Of a DNA stretch of 64,000 nt, positions 1 through 7,208 are shown piece by piece. The stretch comes from JAAYCI01 sp047972265. Lineage in GTDB: Bacteria > Bacillota > Clostridia > Oscillospirales > Ruminococcaceae. Numbering within the stretch: position 1 is the first letter of the stretch; each line of letters starts with the position of its first letter. The notes beneath the pieces were generated by a model, which was not told the DNA's origin, made no database searches, and saw only the letters and a program-made list of their open reading frames with translations. A program made the translations under genes and the position numbers. Location: positions 1 through 64,000 of the forward strand of contig JBKEAM010000018.1 in the NCBI GenBank assembly GCA_047972265.1. The letters are read 5' to 3'.

Positions 1-2
1 GT

Positions 3-266
3 TTATTTTGCAAGCTTGTCCATCACACCCATAATTTCCTCTATTTTATCCTGTGCATCATCGCCGCCAATGGCGTCTTTAACGCAGTGAGAAAGATGGG
101 CGTGTAAAATTTCCATATTTACCTTTTTTAAAATAGCGGTGGAAGCCATTAACTGATTGGAAATATCAATGCAGTAGCGGTTGTCCTCCACCATTTTTAT
201 CAGGCCGTCTATCTGTCCGCGGGCTGTTTTTAGCATGCGCAGGGTTTTATCTGTGTCGGCAACCAT
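3..266 (-). CDS. csoR: CsoR-family copper-sensing repressor
   Basis: An 87-residue all-helical metal-sensing repressor of the CsoR/RcnR family. The Cu(I)-binding Cys-His-Cys pattern is visible as C32, H57 and C61, with the same 25- and 4-residue spacings as in characterised CsoR proteins. It is the second gene after copA on the minus strand, 33 bp behind it. AAAGGAGG lies about 7 bases before the ATG. The family binds DNA as apo-protein and releases it on binding Cu(I), and a matching G/C-tract palindrome sits in front of copA, so autoregulation of copA-csoR is likely. Size and motif argue against a formaldehyde-type FrmR or nickel-type RcnR, although metal choice cannot be proven from sequence. 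Confidence 0.93.
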   Translation of the reverse strand: MVADTDKTLRMLKTARGQIDGLIKMVEDNRYCIDISNQLMASTAILKKVNMEILHAHLSHCVKDAIGGDDAQDKIEEIMGVMDKLAK

Positions 267-299
267 AAGGCTTCCTCCTTTTGTAAAAATTGGTTCAAA

Positions 300-500
300 C
301 TATTCAATAGAGGTAACCTTGTACCCGGCTTCTTCTACAGCGTGGGTTAGGGTGGCATTGTCGGCATCGCCCTTTACAATGGCGCGGTTGTTTTCAAGTT
401 CTACAGTAGCTTGTACCCCGGGCAGTGCATTTAATTCTTTTTCTACATGGGCCTTGCAGTGTCCGCAAGACATACCCTCGATGTTTACGATTTTTTCCAT
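300..500 (-). CDS. Possible internal translation product: CopZ-like copper chaperone
   Basis: The last 66 codons of copA begin with ATG at 500, and AAAGGAG lies 10 bases upstream of it, all in the copA frame. The product would be a complete HMA metallochaperone (GMSCGHC, beta-alpha-beta-beta-alpha-beta length) of exactly CopZ size. What is seen is an in-frame start and a good ribosome binding site inside a coding region. The inference is either that an ancestral separate copZ fused to copA and kept its start signals, or that both fused and free forms are made. E. coli copA is known to yield a free chaperone by frameshifting, so there is precedent for dual output by another mechanism. Confidence 0.4.
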   Translation of the reverse strand: MEKIVNIEGMSCGHCKAHVEKELNALPGVQATVELENNRAIVKGDADNATLTHAVEEAGYKVTSIE

Positions 501-2912
501 GATGTCATTGCTCCTTTCGGTTGTTGCAACGGTTGTTTCTTTTTGTATTATAGTGTCTTGTCCGCTGGCGGGCAAGGGGGTGGATAGAGATAAATTGCCA
601 GAGTTTACGGCGGCATGTACCCGCTTTGGTTTAAAAAAGCGCAGGCGCAGGGCATTGCCCACAACAAATACCGAGCTTATGCTCATGGTGGCGGCGGCAA
701 ACATGGGGTTTAACTTCCAGCCAAACAGGCTGTAAAATACACCGGCCGCCAGCGGTATACCAATGGTGTTGTAAAAAAAGGCCCAAAATAGGTTTTGTTT
801 TATATTGCGTATGGTGGCCTTGCTAAGCTGAATGGTGGTAACGGCGTCCAGCAGATCACTCTTCATCAAAACAATATCGGCCGATTCGATGGCAATGTCG
901 GTGCCGGCGCCAATGGCAATGCCAACATCGGCACGTGCAAGGGCGGGGGCGTCGTTAATTCCGTCGCCTATCATGGCAACCTTGCGGCCGCTTTCCTGTA
1001 TACGGCGCACTTCACGGTCTTTATCCTGGGGTAAAACTTCGGCCACAACGGTATCTATTCCCAATTGTTTTTGAATAGCGGCGGCGGTTTTTTGGTTGTC
1101 GCCTGTAAGCATTACCACATCAATGCCCATGGCTTTAAAAGAACGTATGGCTTCGGCGCTGGTGGGTTTTACGGTATCGGCAACCGCTATAAGGCCCAGC
1201 AACTGGCTGCCTTTGGCAAAATACAGCGGGGTTTTGGCTTGGTCAGATAATTCTTCGGCCTGTGCTAGTAGCGGGTCGGTATCTACCTTTTGCTCCTGCA
1301 TTAGGGCAAGGTTACCGGCATAATAGGTGCTGCCGTTTAATTCTCCCTGTATGCCCCTGCCGGGTATAGCGGTAAAAGAATCGATGCTTTCTACCACAAG
1401 CCCATCACTGGCGGCACGCTCTACAATAGCTTCGCTTAAAGGATGCTCGGAGGGTTTTTCGAGGGCGGCTGCAACGCGCAGCAGCTCGGTTTCGGAGGTG
1501 GCGCCCGCCAGTACAATATCGGTAACTTTTGGCTTGCCCTCGGTAATGGTGCCGGTTTTATCCAGCACTACGGTTTGAATGCTGTGTGCGTTTTCCAGCG
1601 CTTCGGCAGATTTAAACAGGATGCCGTTGGTGGCGCCTTTGCCGGTGCCAACCATAATGGCAACGGGTGTGGCAAGCCCCAAAGCACAGGGGCAAGAGAT
1701 AACCAGTACAGCAATGCCAATAGAAAGAGCAAATTCAAACGAATGCCCAAGCAGCAGCCATACTACCACAGATAAAATGGCAATGCCGATAACAATGGGT
1801 ACAAATATGCCGCTTATTTTATCGGCCATTTTTGCAATGGATGCCTTAGAGGTATTGGCTTCCTCTACCAAGTTAATAATTTGCGCAAGGGTTGTATCAG
1901 AGCCAACCTTTTCGGCACGAACCTTGAAAAAGCCGGTTTTGTTAATAGAAGCGCCAATTACGTGGTCTCCCACTGCCTTTTCTACCGGTATGCTTTCTCC
2001 GGTAAGGGCGCTTTGGTCTATCGCAGTGCTGCCCTCTGTAATTACGCCGTCTACCGGTATGCTTTTGCCGGGGCGCACAATTACAATATCGCCCACCCGT
2101 ACTTCTTCAATGGGCACTTCCAGCTCGGCGCCGTCGCGTTCTACCGTTGCGGTTTTGGGGGCAAGGTCCATCAGCTTTGCAATGGCCTCGCTTGTTTTGC
2201 CTTTGCTGCGTGCCTCTAAATACTTGCCAACGGTAATAAGCGTAAGAATAGTGCCTGCCGATTCGATATAAATATCCTCTAAAAATAGGTTGACGGTAGC
2301 TGCATCCCCCATGCCCAGCGCATATACAATGCGGTACATGGCGTAAATGCCATATAAAATAGCAGCGGTAGAGCCTATGGCAATCAAGCTGTCCATATTG
2401 GGGCTGCGTTTTACAAGGGTTTTAAAACCGTGTGCAAAGTAATTTCGGTTTATATATACAATGGGCAAAACCAGTAAAAACTGGGTAAAAATGTAAGCGC
2501 CCGCATTTTCGGCCCCGGCAAATGCCATATGCATAAACTCCGGCACCGGCAGGCCAAACCACATTTTAAACATATGGTACATGGCAAGATACATAAGCGG
2601 AATCCAAAATGCGAGAGAAACAATCAGCCGTATCCGCATCTGCCGCAAGTTCTCTTTAACGGGGTCTTGCACAGCGGCACCCTTTGCGGCGCTGCCCGCC
2701 TGCCCCGTTACCGATGCTCCATACCCGGCGTCTATAACAGCCTGTATTACCCGGTTGTCGTCTGTCTGTGCAGGATCGTATGTTACAGAAAGACTGTTGG
2801 ACAACAGGTTTACATCTGCCTTTTCTATACCGGGCAGTTTGCGTACACTTTTTTCTACTGCGGCCGAGCAAGCAGAGCACGTCATGCCCGTTACAGTGTA
2901 TTTTTGATGCAT
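300..2912 (-). CDS. copA: Copper-exporting P1B-type ATPase with N- and C-terminal HMA domains
   Basis: An 870-residue Cu(I)-exporting ATPase of the plasma membrane. In order: HMA domain with GMTCSAC (residues 9-15), membrane helices from about 95, actuator TGES (304-307), CPC metal site in the sixth helix (407-409), phosphorylation motif DKTGT (451-455), the ATP-binding domain, and late helices carrying YN and MSISS signatures of the copper subgroup. Residues 805-870 form a second HMA domain with GMSCGHC, placed after the last helix, which is an unusual position. The ATG at 2912 is preceded by GGTGG/GGAGG and a consensus promoter. It is co-transcribed with csoR. A ribosome binding site and ATG inside the gene precede the C-terminal HMA domain (separate entry). 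Confidence 0.95.
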   Translation of the reverse strand: MHQKYTVTGMTCSACSAAVEKSVRKLPGIEKADVNLLSNSLSVTYDPAQTDDNRVIQAVIDAGYGASVTGQAGSAAKGAAVQDPVKENLRQMRIRLIVSLAFWIPLMYLAMYHMFKMWFGLPVPEFMHMAFAGAENAGAYIFTQFLLVLPIVYINRNYFAHGFKTLVKRSPNMDSLIAIGSTAAILYGIYAMYRIVYALGMGDAATVNLFLEDIYIESAGTILTLITVGKYLEARSKGKTSEAIAKLMDLAPKTATVERDGAELEVPIEEVRVGDIVIVRPGKSIPVDGVITEGSTAIDQSALTGESIPVEKAVGDHVIGASINKTGFFKVRAEKVGSDTTLAQIINLVEEANTSKASIAKMADKISGIFVPIVIGIAILSVVVWLLLGHSFEFALSIGIAVLVISCPCALGLATPVAIMVGTGKGATNGILFKSAEALENAHSIQTVVLDKTGTITEGKPKVTDIVLAGATSETELLRVAAALEKPSEHPLSEAIVERAASDGLVVESIDSFTAIPGRGIQGELNGSTYYAGNLALMQEQKVDTDPLLAQAEELSDQAKTPLYFAKGSQLLGLIAVADTVKPTSAEAIRSFKAMGIDVVMLTGDNQKTAAAIQKQLGIDTVVAEVLPQDKDREVRRIQESGRKVAMIGDGINDAPALARADVGIAIGAGTDIAIESADIVLMKSDLLDAVTTIQLSKATIRNIKQNLFWAFFYNTIGIPLAAGVFYSLFGWKLNPMFAAATMSISSVFVVGNALRLRFFKPKRVHAAVNSGNLSLSTPLPASGQDTIIQKETTVATTERSNDIMEKIVNIEGMSCGHCKAHVEKELNALPGVQATVELENNRAIVKGDADNATLTHAVEEAGYKVTSIE

Positions 2913-2938
2913 ACCTCCACCACCTTTGCAGGATATAT

Positions 2939-2952
2939 ACCCCCACGGGGGT
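2939..2952. promoter_or_regulatory. CsoR-type operator
   Basis: ACCCCCACGGGGGT is a G/C-tract inverted repeat with a two-base centre, the form typical of CsoR sites. It lies just downstream of the copA -10 box, so a bound repressor would block initiation. A further GTGGGGG follows at once. Confidence 0.75.
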
Positions 2953-2966
2953 GGGGGAGTAATTAC

Positions 2967-2995
2967 AATATATACCGATAAAGTAGATTTGTCAA
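2967..2995 (-). promoter_or_regulatory. Sigma-A promoter of copA-csoR
   Basis: On the minus strand TTGACA (2995-2990), a 17-bp spacer, then TATATT (2972-2967). This is a near-consensus vegetative promoter, directly upstream of the CsoR operator. Confidence 0.8.
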
Positions 2996-3028
2996 GAAAA
3001 ATAACAGCCTCTTTTGCAAGAAGCTGTT
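2994..3028 (-). terminator. Rho-independent terminator of the DinB-like gene
   Basis: Stem 3003-3013 with 3018-3028 (one mismatch), followed on the minus strand by ATTTTTCTT. Its tail overlaps the -35 box of the copA promoter. Confidence 0.65.
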
Positions 3029-3040
3029 AGCGGTTTTTTA

Positions 3041-3562
3041 TTAAAAGTATTTATCGTAATCCTCTTGCGGCAGCGGGTTTGCAATACCCATTACGCGGGG
3101 CCAAAGGCCGGTATCGGCAATGGTAAATCCCATCAGCATTCCAATATGCATATCCAAATGGCGGTGCTGCGCCAAAATAAGCTGCAAGCGGGTATAGTTG
3201 CTTTTGGGCGGCTTTTGCAAAAGCTGTTCTTCTTTTAAAGAGGCTAAGTAGCTTAAAATTTTTACCGAAATATCACGGTTGTAATTGATAAGTTGTTTTT
3301 TGGATAAAAACCCGTCGGTTTTAATATCCAGACTGTTTAAATAGGTGGTATGAAAAGCGGGCTCATCGTACACAGAGGGATTGATATACCATTGGTCTAA
3401 AGAGTGCAGGGTATGGTATACGTGCTTCCACAGGGGCATTTCGCAGTATTCTTTGCTCCAGTTTTCCTGCGGAATGCATTCTATTACGTTTTGCAGGCTC
3501 CAAAGAGAGCGGGTTGTTTGGTCTTTTATGGTGGTTAAAATACTTGTTTTAAACTCTTTCAT
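3041..3562 (-). CDS. DinB-like / damage-inducible superfamily protein
   Basis: A 173-residue protein with the four-helix DinB/YfiT-like pattern. Histidines in HVYHTLHSLD near the N-terminal third and in HRHLDMH near the C-terminus are placed like the three-histidine metal site of this superfamily. Members are metal-dependent hydrolases or thiol transferases, and the substrate cannot be told here. The frame is open further upstream to 3709, but the ATG at 3562 has GAGGTG seven bases before it and matches the family start, so it was chosen. It is a single gene between the divergent DUF4234 gene and the copA promoter. Confidence 0.65.
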   Translation of the reverse strand: MKEFKTSILTTIKDQTTRSLWSLQNVIECIPQENWSKEYCEMPLWKHVYHTLHSLDQWYINPSVYDEPAFHTTYLNSLDIKTDGFLSKKQLINYNRDISVKILSYLASLKEEQLLQKPPKSNYTRLQLILAQHRHLDMHIGMLMGFTIADTGLWPRVMGIANPLPQEDYDKYF

Positions 3563-3729
3563 AGCTAACACCTCATGCCAAAAACACAGCTGCCCAATGC
3601 ATATAACACCTTTCATTTTTACTATGCACTTATTTGCGAGGGAAGTCAAATTATAGTGGATTTTTTTCCCGTAATACGGTAAAATACAATCATTAAATGG
3701 CATGGCCATTATTTTGGGAGGGTTTGTGC

Positions 3730-4416
3730 ATGGAAAAAAGAAACATTGCCCTGTACATCGTATTATCTTTTCTTACCTGTGGCATTTTTTTAATCTACTG
3801 GATTTACTTAATTGCCAGAGATTTTGACAATATGCAAACACAGGAAAGGGTAAATACCACACCGGGCGTAACTACCTTAATTACTTGTTTTTGCGGCCTT
3901 TATTTAATCTATGCTATGTATAAGTGGGGCAAAGCCACACCGGAGATTATGGCCCGTTACGGCCGTATTCCAGAGGACAAATCTACCCTGTACTTACTGC
4001 TTAGCATTTTTGGACTTTCTATTGTGGCTCTTGCTCTTTTGCAAAACGATCTTAACACACTGTCGGATCCGGTTTACCCGGGCGCGGCGCCTTACCAGCA
4101 GCAGCCTTATTATGGCCAGCCCCAGCAGCCGGTATACCCCAGCGCAGGCGTTCCTCAGCAGCCGGTATATCCTGCCCCAACTGCTCCTCAGGCTCCTCAA
4201 CAGCCAGGCTATGCACCGCAGCAGCAGCCCTACCCGCCCTTTAACCAGCCCCAGCAGCCGGTGGCACCGCAGGAACCCGTAGCACCCGCACCCCAGGCAC
4301 CTGTAGAAGCGCCGCCCGTTGTAGCAGCACCGCAGGCTCCGGCTGAACCGCAGGCACCTGTTGCACCCGCACCCGAAGCATCACAAGCACCGCAGGATCC
4401 CACTGCACCGCAGTGA
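3730..4416 (+). CDS. DUF4234 membrane protein with Pro/Gln/Ala-rich tail
   Basis: A 228-residue protein. Three predicted membrane helices lie in about residues 5-110, and the first begins NIALYIVLSFLTCGIFLIYW, the DUF4234 signature. From about residue 120 to the end it is a low-complexity tail of Pro, Gln, Ala and Tyr (repeats such as PQQPVYP), probably cytosolic and disordered. The ATG at 3730 has GGGAGG eight bases upstream, so the in-frame ATG at 3697 is unlikely. Its stop overlaps the GTG start of the next gene by four bases, so the two are coupled. The function of DUF4234 is unknown. Similar tails occur on three other membrane proteins in this window. Confidence 0.75.
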   Translation: MEKRNIALYIVLSFLTCGIFLIYWIYLIARDFDNMQTQERVNTTPGVTTLITCFCGLYLIYAMYKWGKATPEIMARYGRIPEDKSTLYLLLSIFGLSIVALALLQNDLNTLSDPVYPGAAPYQQQPYYGQPQQPVYPSAGVPQQPVYPAPTAPQAPQQPGYAPQQQPYPPFNQPQQPVAPQEPVAPAPQAPVEAPPVVAAPQAPAEPQAPVAPAPEASQAPQDPTAPQ

Positions 4417-4820
4417 GCACCAGAGTAAAAAAAGCAGCGGCAGGCGCAGGCCTGTTGGGGTGTGCGTTTTTGCTGCTGCTGTTTATATACCTGCAATTTA
4501 ATGTTGGCATCCCCTGTGTTTTTTATCACATAACGGGCTTATATTGCCCGGGCTGTGGTACAATGCGGGCGTTGGTTTCGCTTACACAGCTAAGGGTGCA
4601 CGAGGCGTTGCATTACAATGCCTATCTGTTTATACTGGCACCGTTTTTACTGGCCGAGGCAATCCGCACCCTTATAGCGTACATACGCGGTAAGCCCACC
4701 AAGGTTCCGGCACGGTACAGCAAAATTTACTCGGCTGTTATGATTGTATTGCTGGTAGGGTTTATCTTGTTTGGTATAGCCAGAAATATCCCGGCGTTTT
4801 CTTTTTTGGCGCCGCTGTAA
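4413..4820 (+). CDS. DUF2752 membrane protein
   Basis: A 135-residue protein with an N-terminal membrane helix, the DUF2752 motif YCPGCGTMRA around residue 45-54, and two further helices. The conserved cysteines sit at a membrane boundary and resemble a redox or metal site, but no activity is established for the family. It starts with GTG overlapping the TGA of the upstream DUF4234 gene (GTGA), so translation is probably coupled. DUF2752 and DUF4234 or TM2 genes are often neighbours in Firmicutes, which suggests a shared envelope role. That role is inferred. Confidence 0.75.
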   Translation: MSTRVKKAAAGAGLLGCAFLLLLFIYLQFNVGIPCVFYHITGLYCPGCGTMRALVSLTQLRVHEALHYNAYLFILAPFLLAEAIRTLIAYIRGKPTKVPARYSKIYSAVMIVLLVGFILFGIARNIPAFSFLAPL

Positions 4821-4827
4821 ACAAAAC

Positions 4828-4859
4828 AAAAATCCCTCTGCCTGGCAGAGGGATTTTTT
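4828..4859. terminator. Bidirectional terminator
   Basis: AAATCCCTCTGCC pairs with GGCAGAGGGATTT, with T-runs on both sides. It lies between the convergent DUF2752 and Nudix genes. Confidence 0.85.
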
Positions 4860-4876
4860 AATGATATTAAAAAGTA

Positions 4877-5308
4877 TTAAAGAGCGTTTTTTAAAATAAA
4901 TTCTTCTGCACAGGCAAACAAAACAGGGGTAATGCCGGGATAGGTAAGGTTTTGCGGCAGGTGTTTAAAAAGTTTTGTTTCTGTCATTTCGCTGCCCACT
5001 GGCAGCGGCAGGCAGCTTTTTACCTCGGCAAAAAAGCAAACGCCCGTAGTGCCTGCGGCGGCATAATCGCACAGGGGCACCATAGTATACTCTTTAGCAC
5101 CGCATTCTTCGTACAATTCTCTGTGGGCTGCCCGTAAAGGGGTTTCTCCCCTTTCGATATGGCCGCCCTGTGTTTCCCACGTTTGCCTTTGCAAGTGGCG
5201 GCTTAACAGCCAGCAACCGTTTTGGCGGGAAACCATAGCCACATAAATATAACTGCTTAAAGAGCCCAAGGGGTGAACGCTGCCCTGCAATATGGGCTGC
5301 TTATCCAT
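4877..5308 (-). CDS. Nudix hydrolase
   Basis: A 143-residue protein with a complete Nudix box at residues 49-71 that fits GX5EX7REUXEEXGU (G49, E55, R63, E64, E67, E68, G70). It would hydrolyse a nucleoside diphosphate linked to another group, with Mg2+ bound by the box glutamates. WETQGGH before the box recalls isopentenyl-diphosphate isomerase-like and MutT-like members, but the substrate cannot be assigned. AAGGAATG lies about 12 bases before the ATG. It is a single gene with its own terminator region. Confidence 0.85.
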   Translation of the reverse strand: MDKQPILQGSVHPLGSLSSYIYVAMVSRQNGCWLLSRHLQRQTWETQGGHIERGETPLRAAHRELYEECGAKEYTMVPLCDYAAAGTTGVCFFAEVKSCLPLPVGSEMTETKLFKHLPQNLTYPGITPVLFACAEEFILKNAL

Positions 5309-5332
5309 AAATACTCATTCCTTTATTTTTTA

Positions 5333-5366
5333 ATAAAAAGGCCTGCTGTATTAAAAACCGCAGGCT
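5333..5366 (-). terminator. Terminator downstream of the GT-C-like gene
   Basis: Stem 5341-5346 with 5360-5365 (GCCTGC/GCAGGC), followed on the minus strand by CTTTTTATT. It lies about 145 bases after the stop of the 5510-7066 gene. Another small hairpin (ATGCCA/TGGCAT, about 5475-5495) lies between. Confidence 0.5.
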
Positions 5367-5509
5367 GCTTGTTTTAAGTAAAATGGGCAGGTTAAAAGTG
5401 GTCTCCATCCGCTTTAAAAACAAATGATGTGCCTGCGTAGTTGTCAAGGGGGCCCAATTGATGCAGTTGCAATATGCCAAGACCTTGTGGCATTTAAGAA
5501 CGACAAAAA

Positions 5510-7066
5510 CTATGGTTTCTCTGCTGTATATGTGGTCTTTGTAGTGTGGATTTTGGGCTTTAAAAAGGGAATGCGCCCCAAAAGTGTCGATCCGGATGTG
5601 GCGGTTAAAATGTAAAGCCCGTAAAAATTAAAAAGGTAGCGCTGACCGGACTCCCATAAAAGCAGGAATAAAAACAGGCCAAAAATGGCGAGGTAGGGCG
5701 CAAATAGTAAAACACTCCGTTGTTTAGCGGCTAAAACAGCACCTGCAATGACAAGAAAAAACAAAGCAACATGGTACCCCTGTACAAACGTATCAAATGC
5801 AGTAAAGTAACGCCCGCCGGGCGAAATACATTCTACCAAAACTGTTTGCGCTCGTGGAGAATCCCCCACGTTGCGGCCGTAATCCAAATTGCCGGAACCA
5901 AAGCTGTATAAGGCTTTTTGATTTAAAAATGCTAAAAATTCAAGAGGAGAGTAAGAAGTAAATCGATTTTGTAGTTCTTCTTTTGCTTTTTGTTGTTTTT
6001 CTTCTTTAGTGGGTAGGTTCCAAATTAAGTAATTGTCGTTTGGATTGTGCGATCCGTCTCCATTAAGGCCCATCATAATCCATGAAGTAAAAGGCGTAGA
6101 GCGGTCTTTTGCAAGTGTTTCATCTAAAAAGTTAGAATACATAAAGCGGTTAAAGCCATAGTTTACAGCTGCAAAGCATATTAAAAATGATATAACAAGT
6201 GCCAACAAATGTTTTATTTTCAGACGAATTAGCAAATCCAATAAAATAGCAACCAGTACAATAACCACCGAATATTTTAACTTTGTACCCAGCGCCATGC
6301 CCAGCCCCAAGAGTACAGCCGCCAGCAAATGGCCCTTCCAGCTACCATCCTTTAACAGTCGCAAATACATATACATTGCAAAGGCAGCAAACGGCATAGT
6401 GATTGTATCGGTATAAAAAACACCAATGTGGCATTGTATGGCAAGGCAAAAATACAAAAGCAATAAAGCAAAAAATCCACGGGAGATGCCGCAGGTACAG
6501 CGGCAGCAAAGGTAAACAAACACATAAGTAAGGTGTATGCAAACGGCGTTAAACACAACACCAATAAGATAAAAATTGGTAAACCCCAGGCGGTTGGCAA
6601 TGCGAAATAAAAACTGTAAAACAATTGTAAGGGGCATATTATTTGGGTATTTGTAAAAATAATCCAAATAAGGCTCCTCAATAAAACCGTTGACACTAAA
6701 ATTAACGGCCCCGGTAAAAACACGCTCGTAATCGTTTGTGGGGTAAACGGCAAGCTGCCGGTAAAAAAAGATTTGCGTAAGAAGAAGGAGAACCCCAAAC
6801 CCTAGCAAAAGAAGCTTTTCGTGCCGCTCTATCCTATTTTTAAAATGCTGCGTAAGGCGATATAGCAGAAAAAACACAAAAAGCCAAAACAAAGCAAAGC
6901 AAACAACAGCGAGTGGGGCGTAGTTGTAATGCGGATTGAAAAAGACAACTTGAAAAAATAAAATTGAAAATAATAACGCAAATACAATAAAAAATAAAAA
7001 CCGAAGTTGATTAAAAAAACGACCCCCACAAAGCAAGCCGTTTTTGCCGGGACGGAACTTATTCAT
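5510..7066 (-). CDS. GT-C-type polytopic membrane protein (probable glycosyltransferase)
   Basis: A 518-residue protein with about 12 hydrophobic segments. The first extracytoplasmic loop contains TNDYERV, an acidic motif in the position where GT-C enzymes (PMT/ArnT type) keep a catalytic Asp, and a later loop contains WIMMGLNGDGSHNPNDNY. The same WxMMGLxxxGxxNxND pattern occurs in the second GT-C gene at 58531-59985. By fold it would transfer a sugar from a polyprenyl-phosphate donor on the outer face of the membrane, with unknown acceptor. Codon use is more AT-rich than neighbouring genes, which may indicate transfer. It is monocistronic. Confidence 0.6.
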   Translation of the reverse strand: MNKFRPGKNGLLCGGRFFNQLRFLFFIVFALLFSILFFQVVFFNPHYNYAPLAVVCFALFWLFVFFLLYRLTQHFKNRIERHEKLLLLGFGVLLLLTQIFFYRQLAVYPTNDYERVFTGAVNFSVNGFIEEPYLDYFYKYPNNMPLTIVLQFLFRIANRLGFTNFYLIGVVFNAVCIHLTYVFVYLCCRCTCGISRGFFALLLLYFCLAIQCHIGVFYTDTITMPFAAFAMYMYLRLLKDGSWKGHLLAAVLLGLGMALGTKLKYSVVIVLVAILLDLLIRLKIKHLLALVISFLICFAAVNYGFNRFMYSNFLDETLAKDRSTPFTSWIMMGLNGDGSHNPNDNYLIWNLPTKEEKQQKAKEELQNRFTSYSPLEFLAFLNQKALYSFGSGNLDYGRNVGDSPRAQTVLVECISPGGRYFTAFDTFVQGYHVALFFLVIAGAVLAAKQRSVLLFAPYLAIFGLFLFLLLWESGQRYLFNFYGLYILTATSGSTLLGRIPFLKPKIHTTKTTYTAEKP

Positions 7067-7175
7067 TTTGTTTTATTCTCCTCAATAGAATAGAAACAAA
7101 TACTATTGCAATACAATTTAGAAAAAGATATTACTAAATTGTCCCCAGTGCAAAAGTATTTGCGTTGTAATGAGT

Positions 7176-7205
7176 ATATCTTTATATCTTTATATCTTTA
7201 TATCT
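7176..7205. repeat. Short tandem repeat, 8-bp unit
   Basis: ATATCTTT is repeated 3.75 times immediately downstream of the UPF0210 stop codon at 7209. It contains no gene. Confidence 0.8.
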
Positions 7206-7208
7206 GCC

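Noticed and set aside
181..735. Plus-strand open frames opposite copA
   Set aside because: They run antisense to a clearly conserved P-type ATPase, have no ribosome binding sites and show no family pattern. The same holds for the many frames opposite guaB, mgtA and the giant membrane-protein gene.
5424..5615. A 63-residue plus-strand frame after the GT-C-like gene
   Set aside because: It overlaps the end of the conserved minus-strand gene and lacks start signals.
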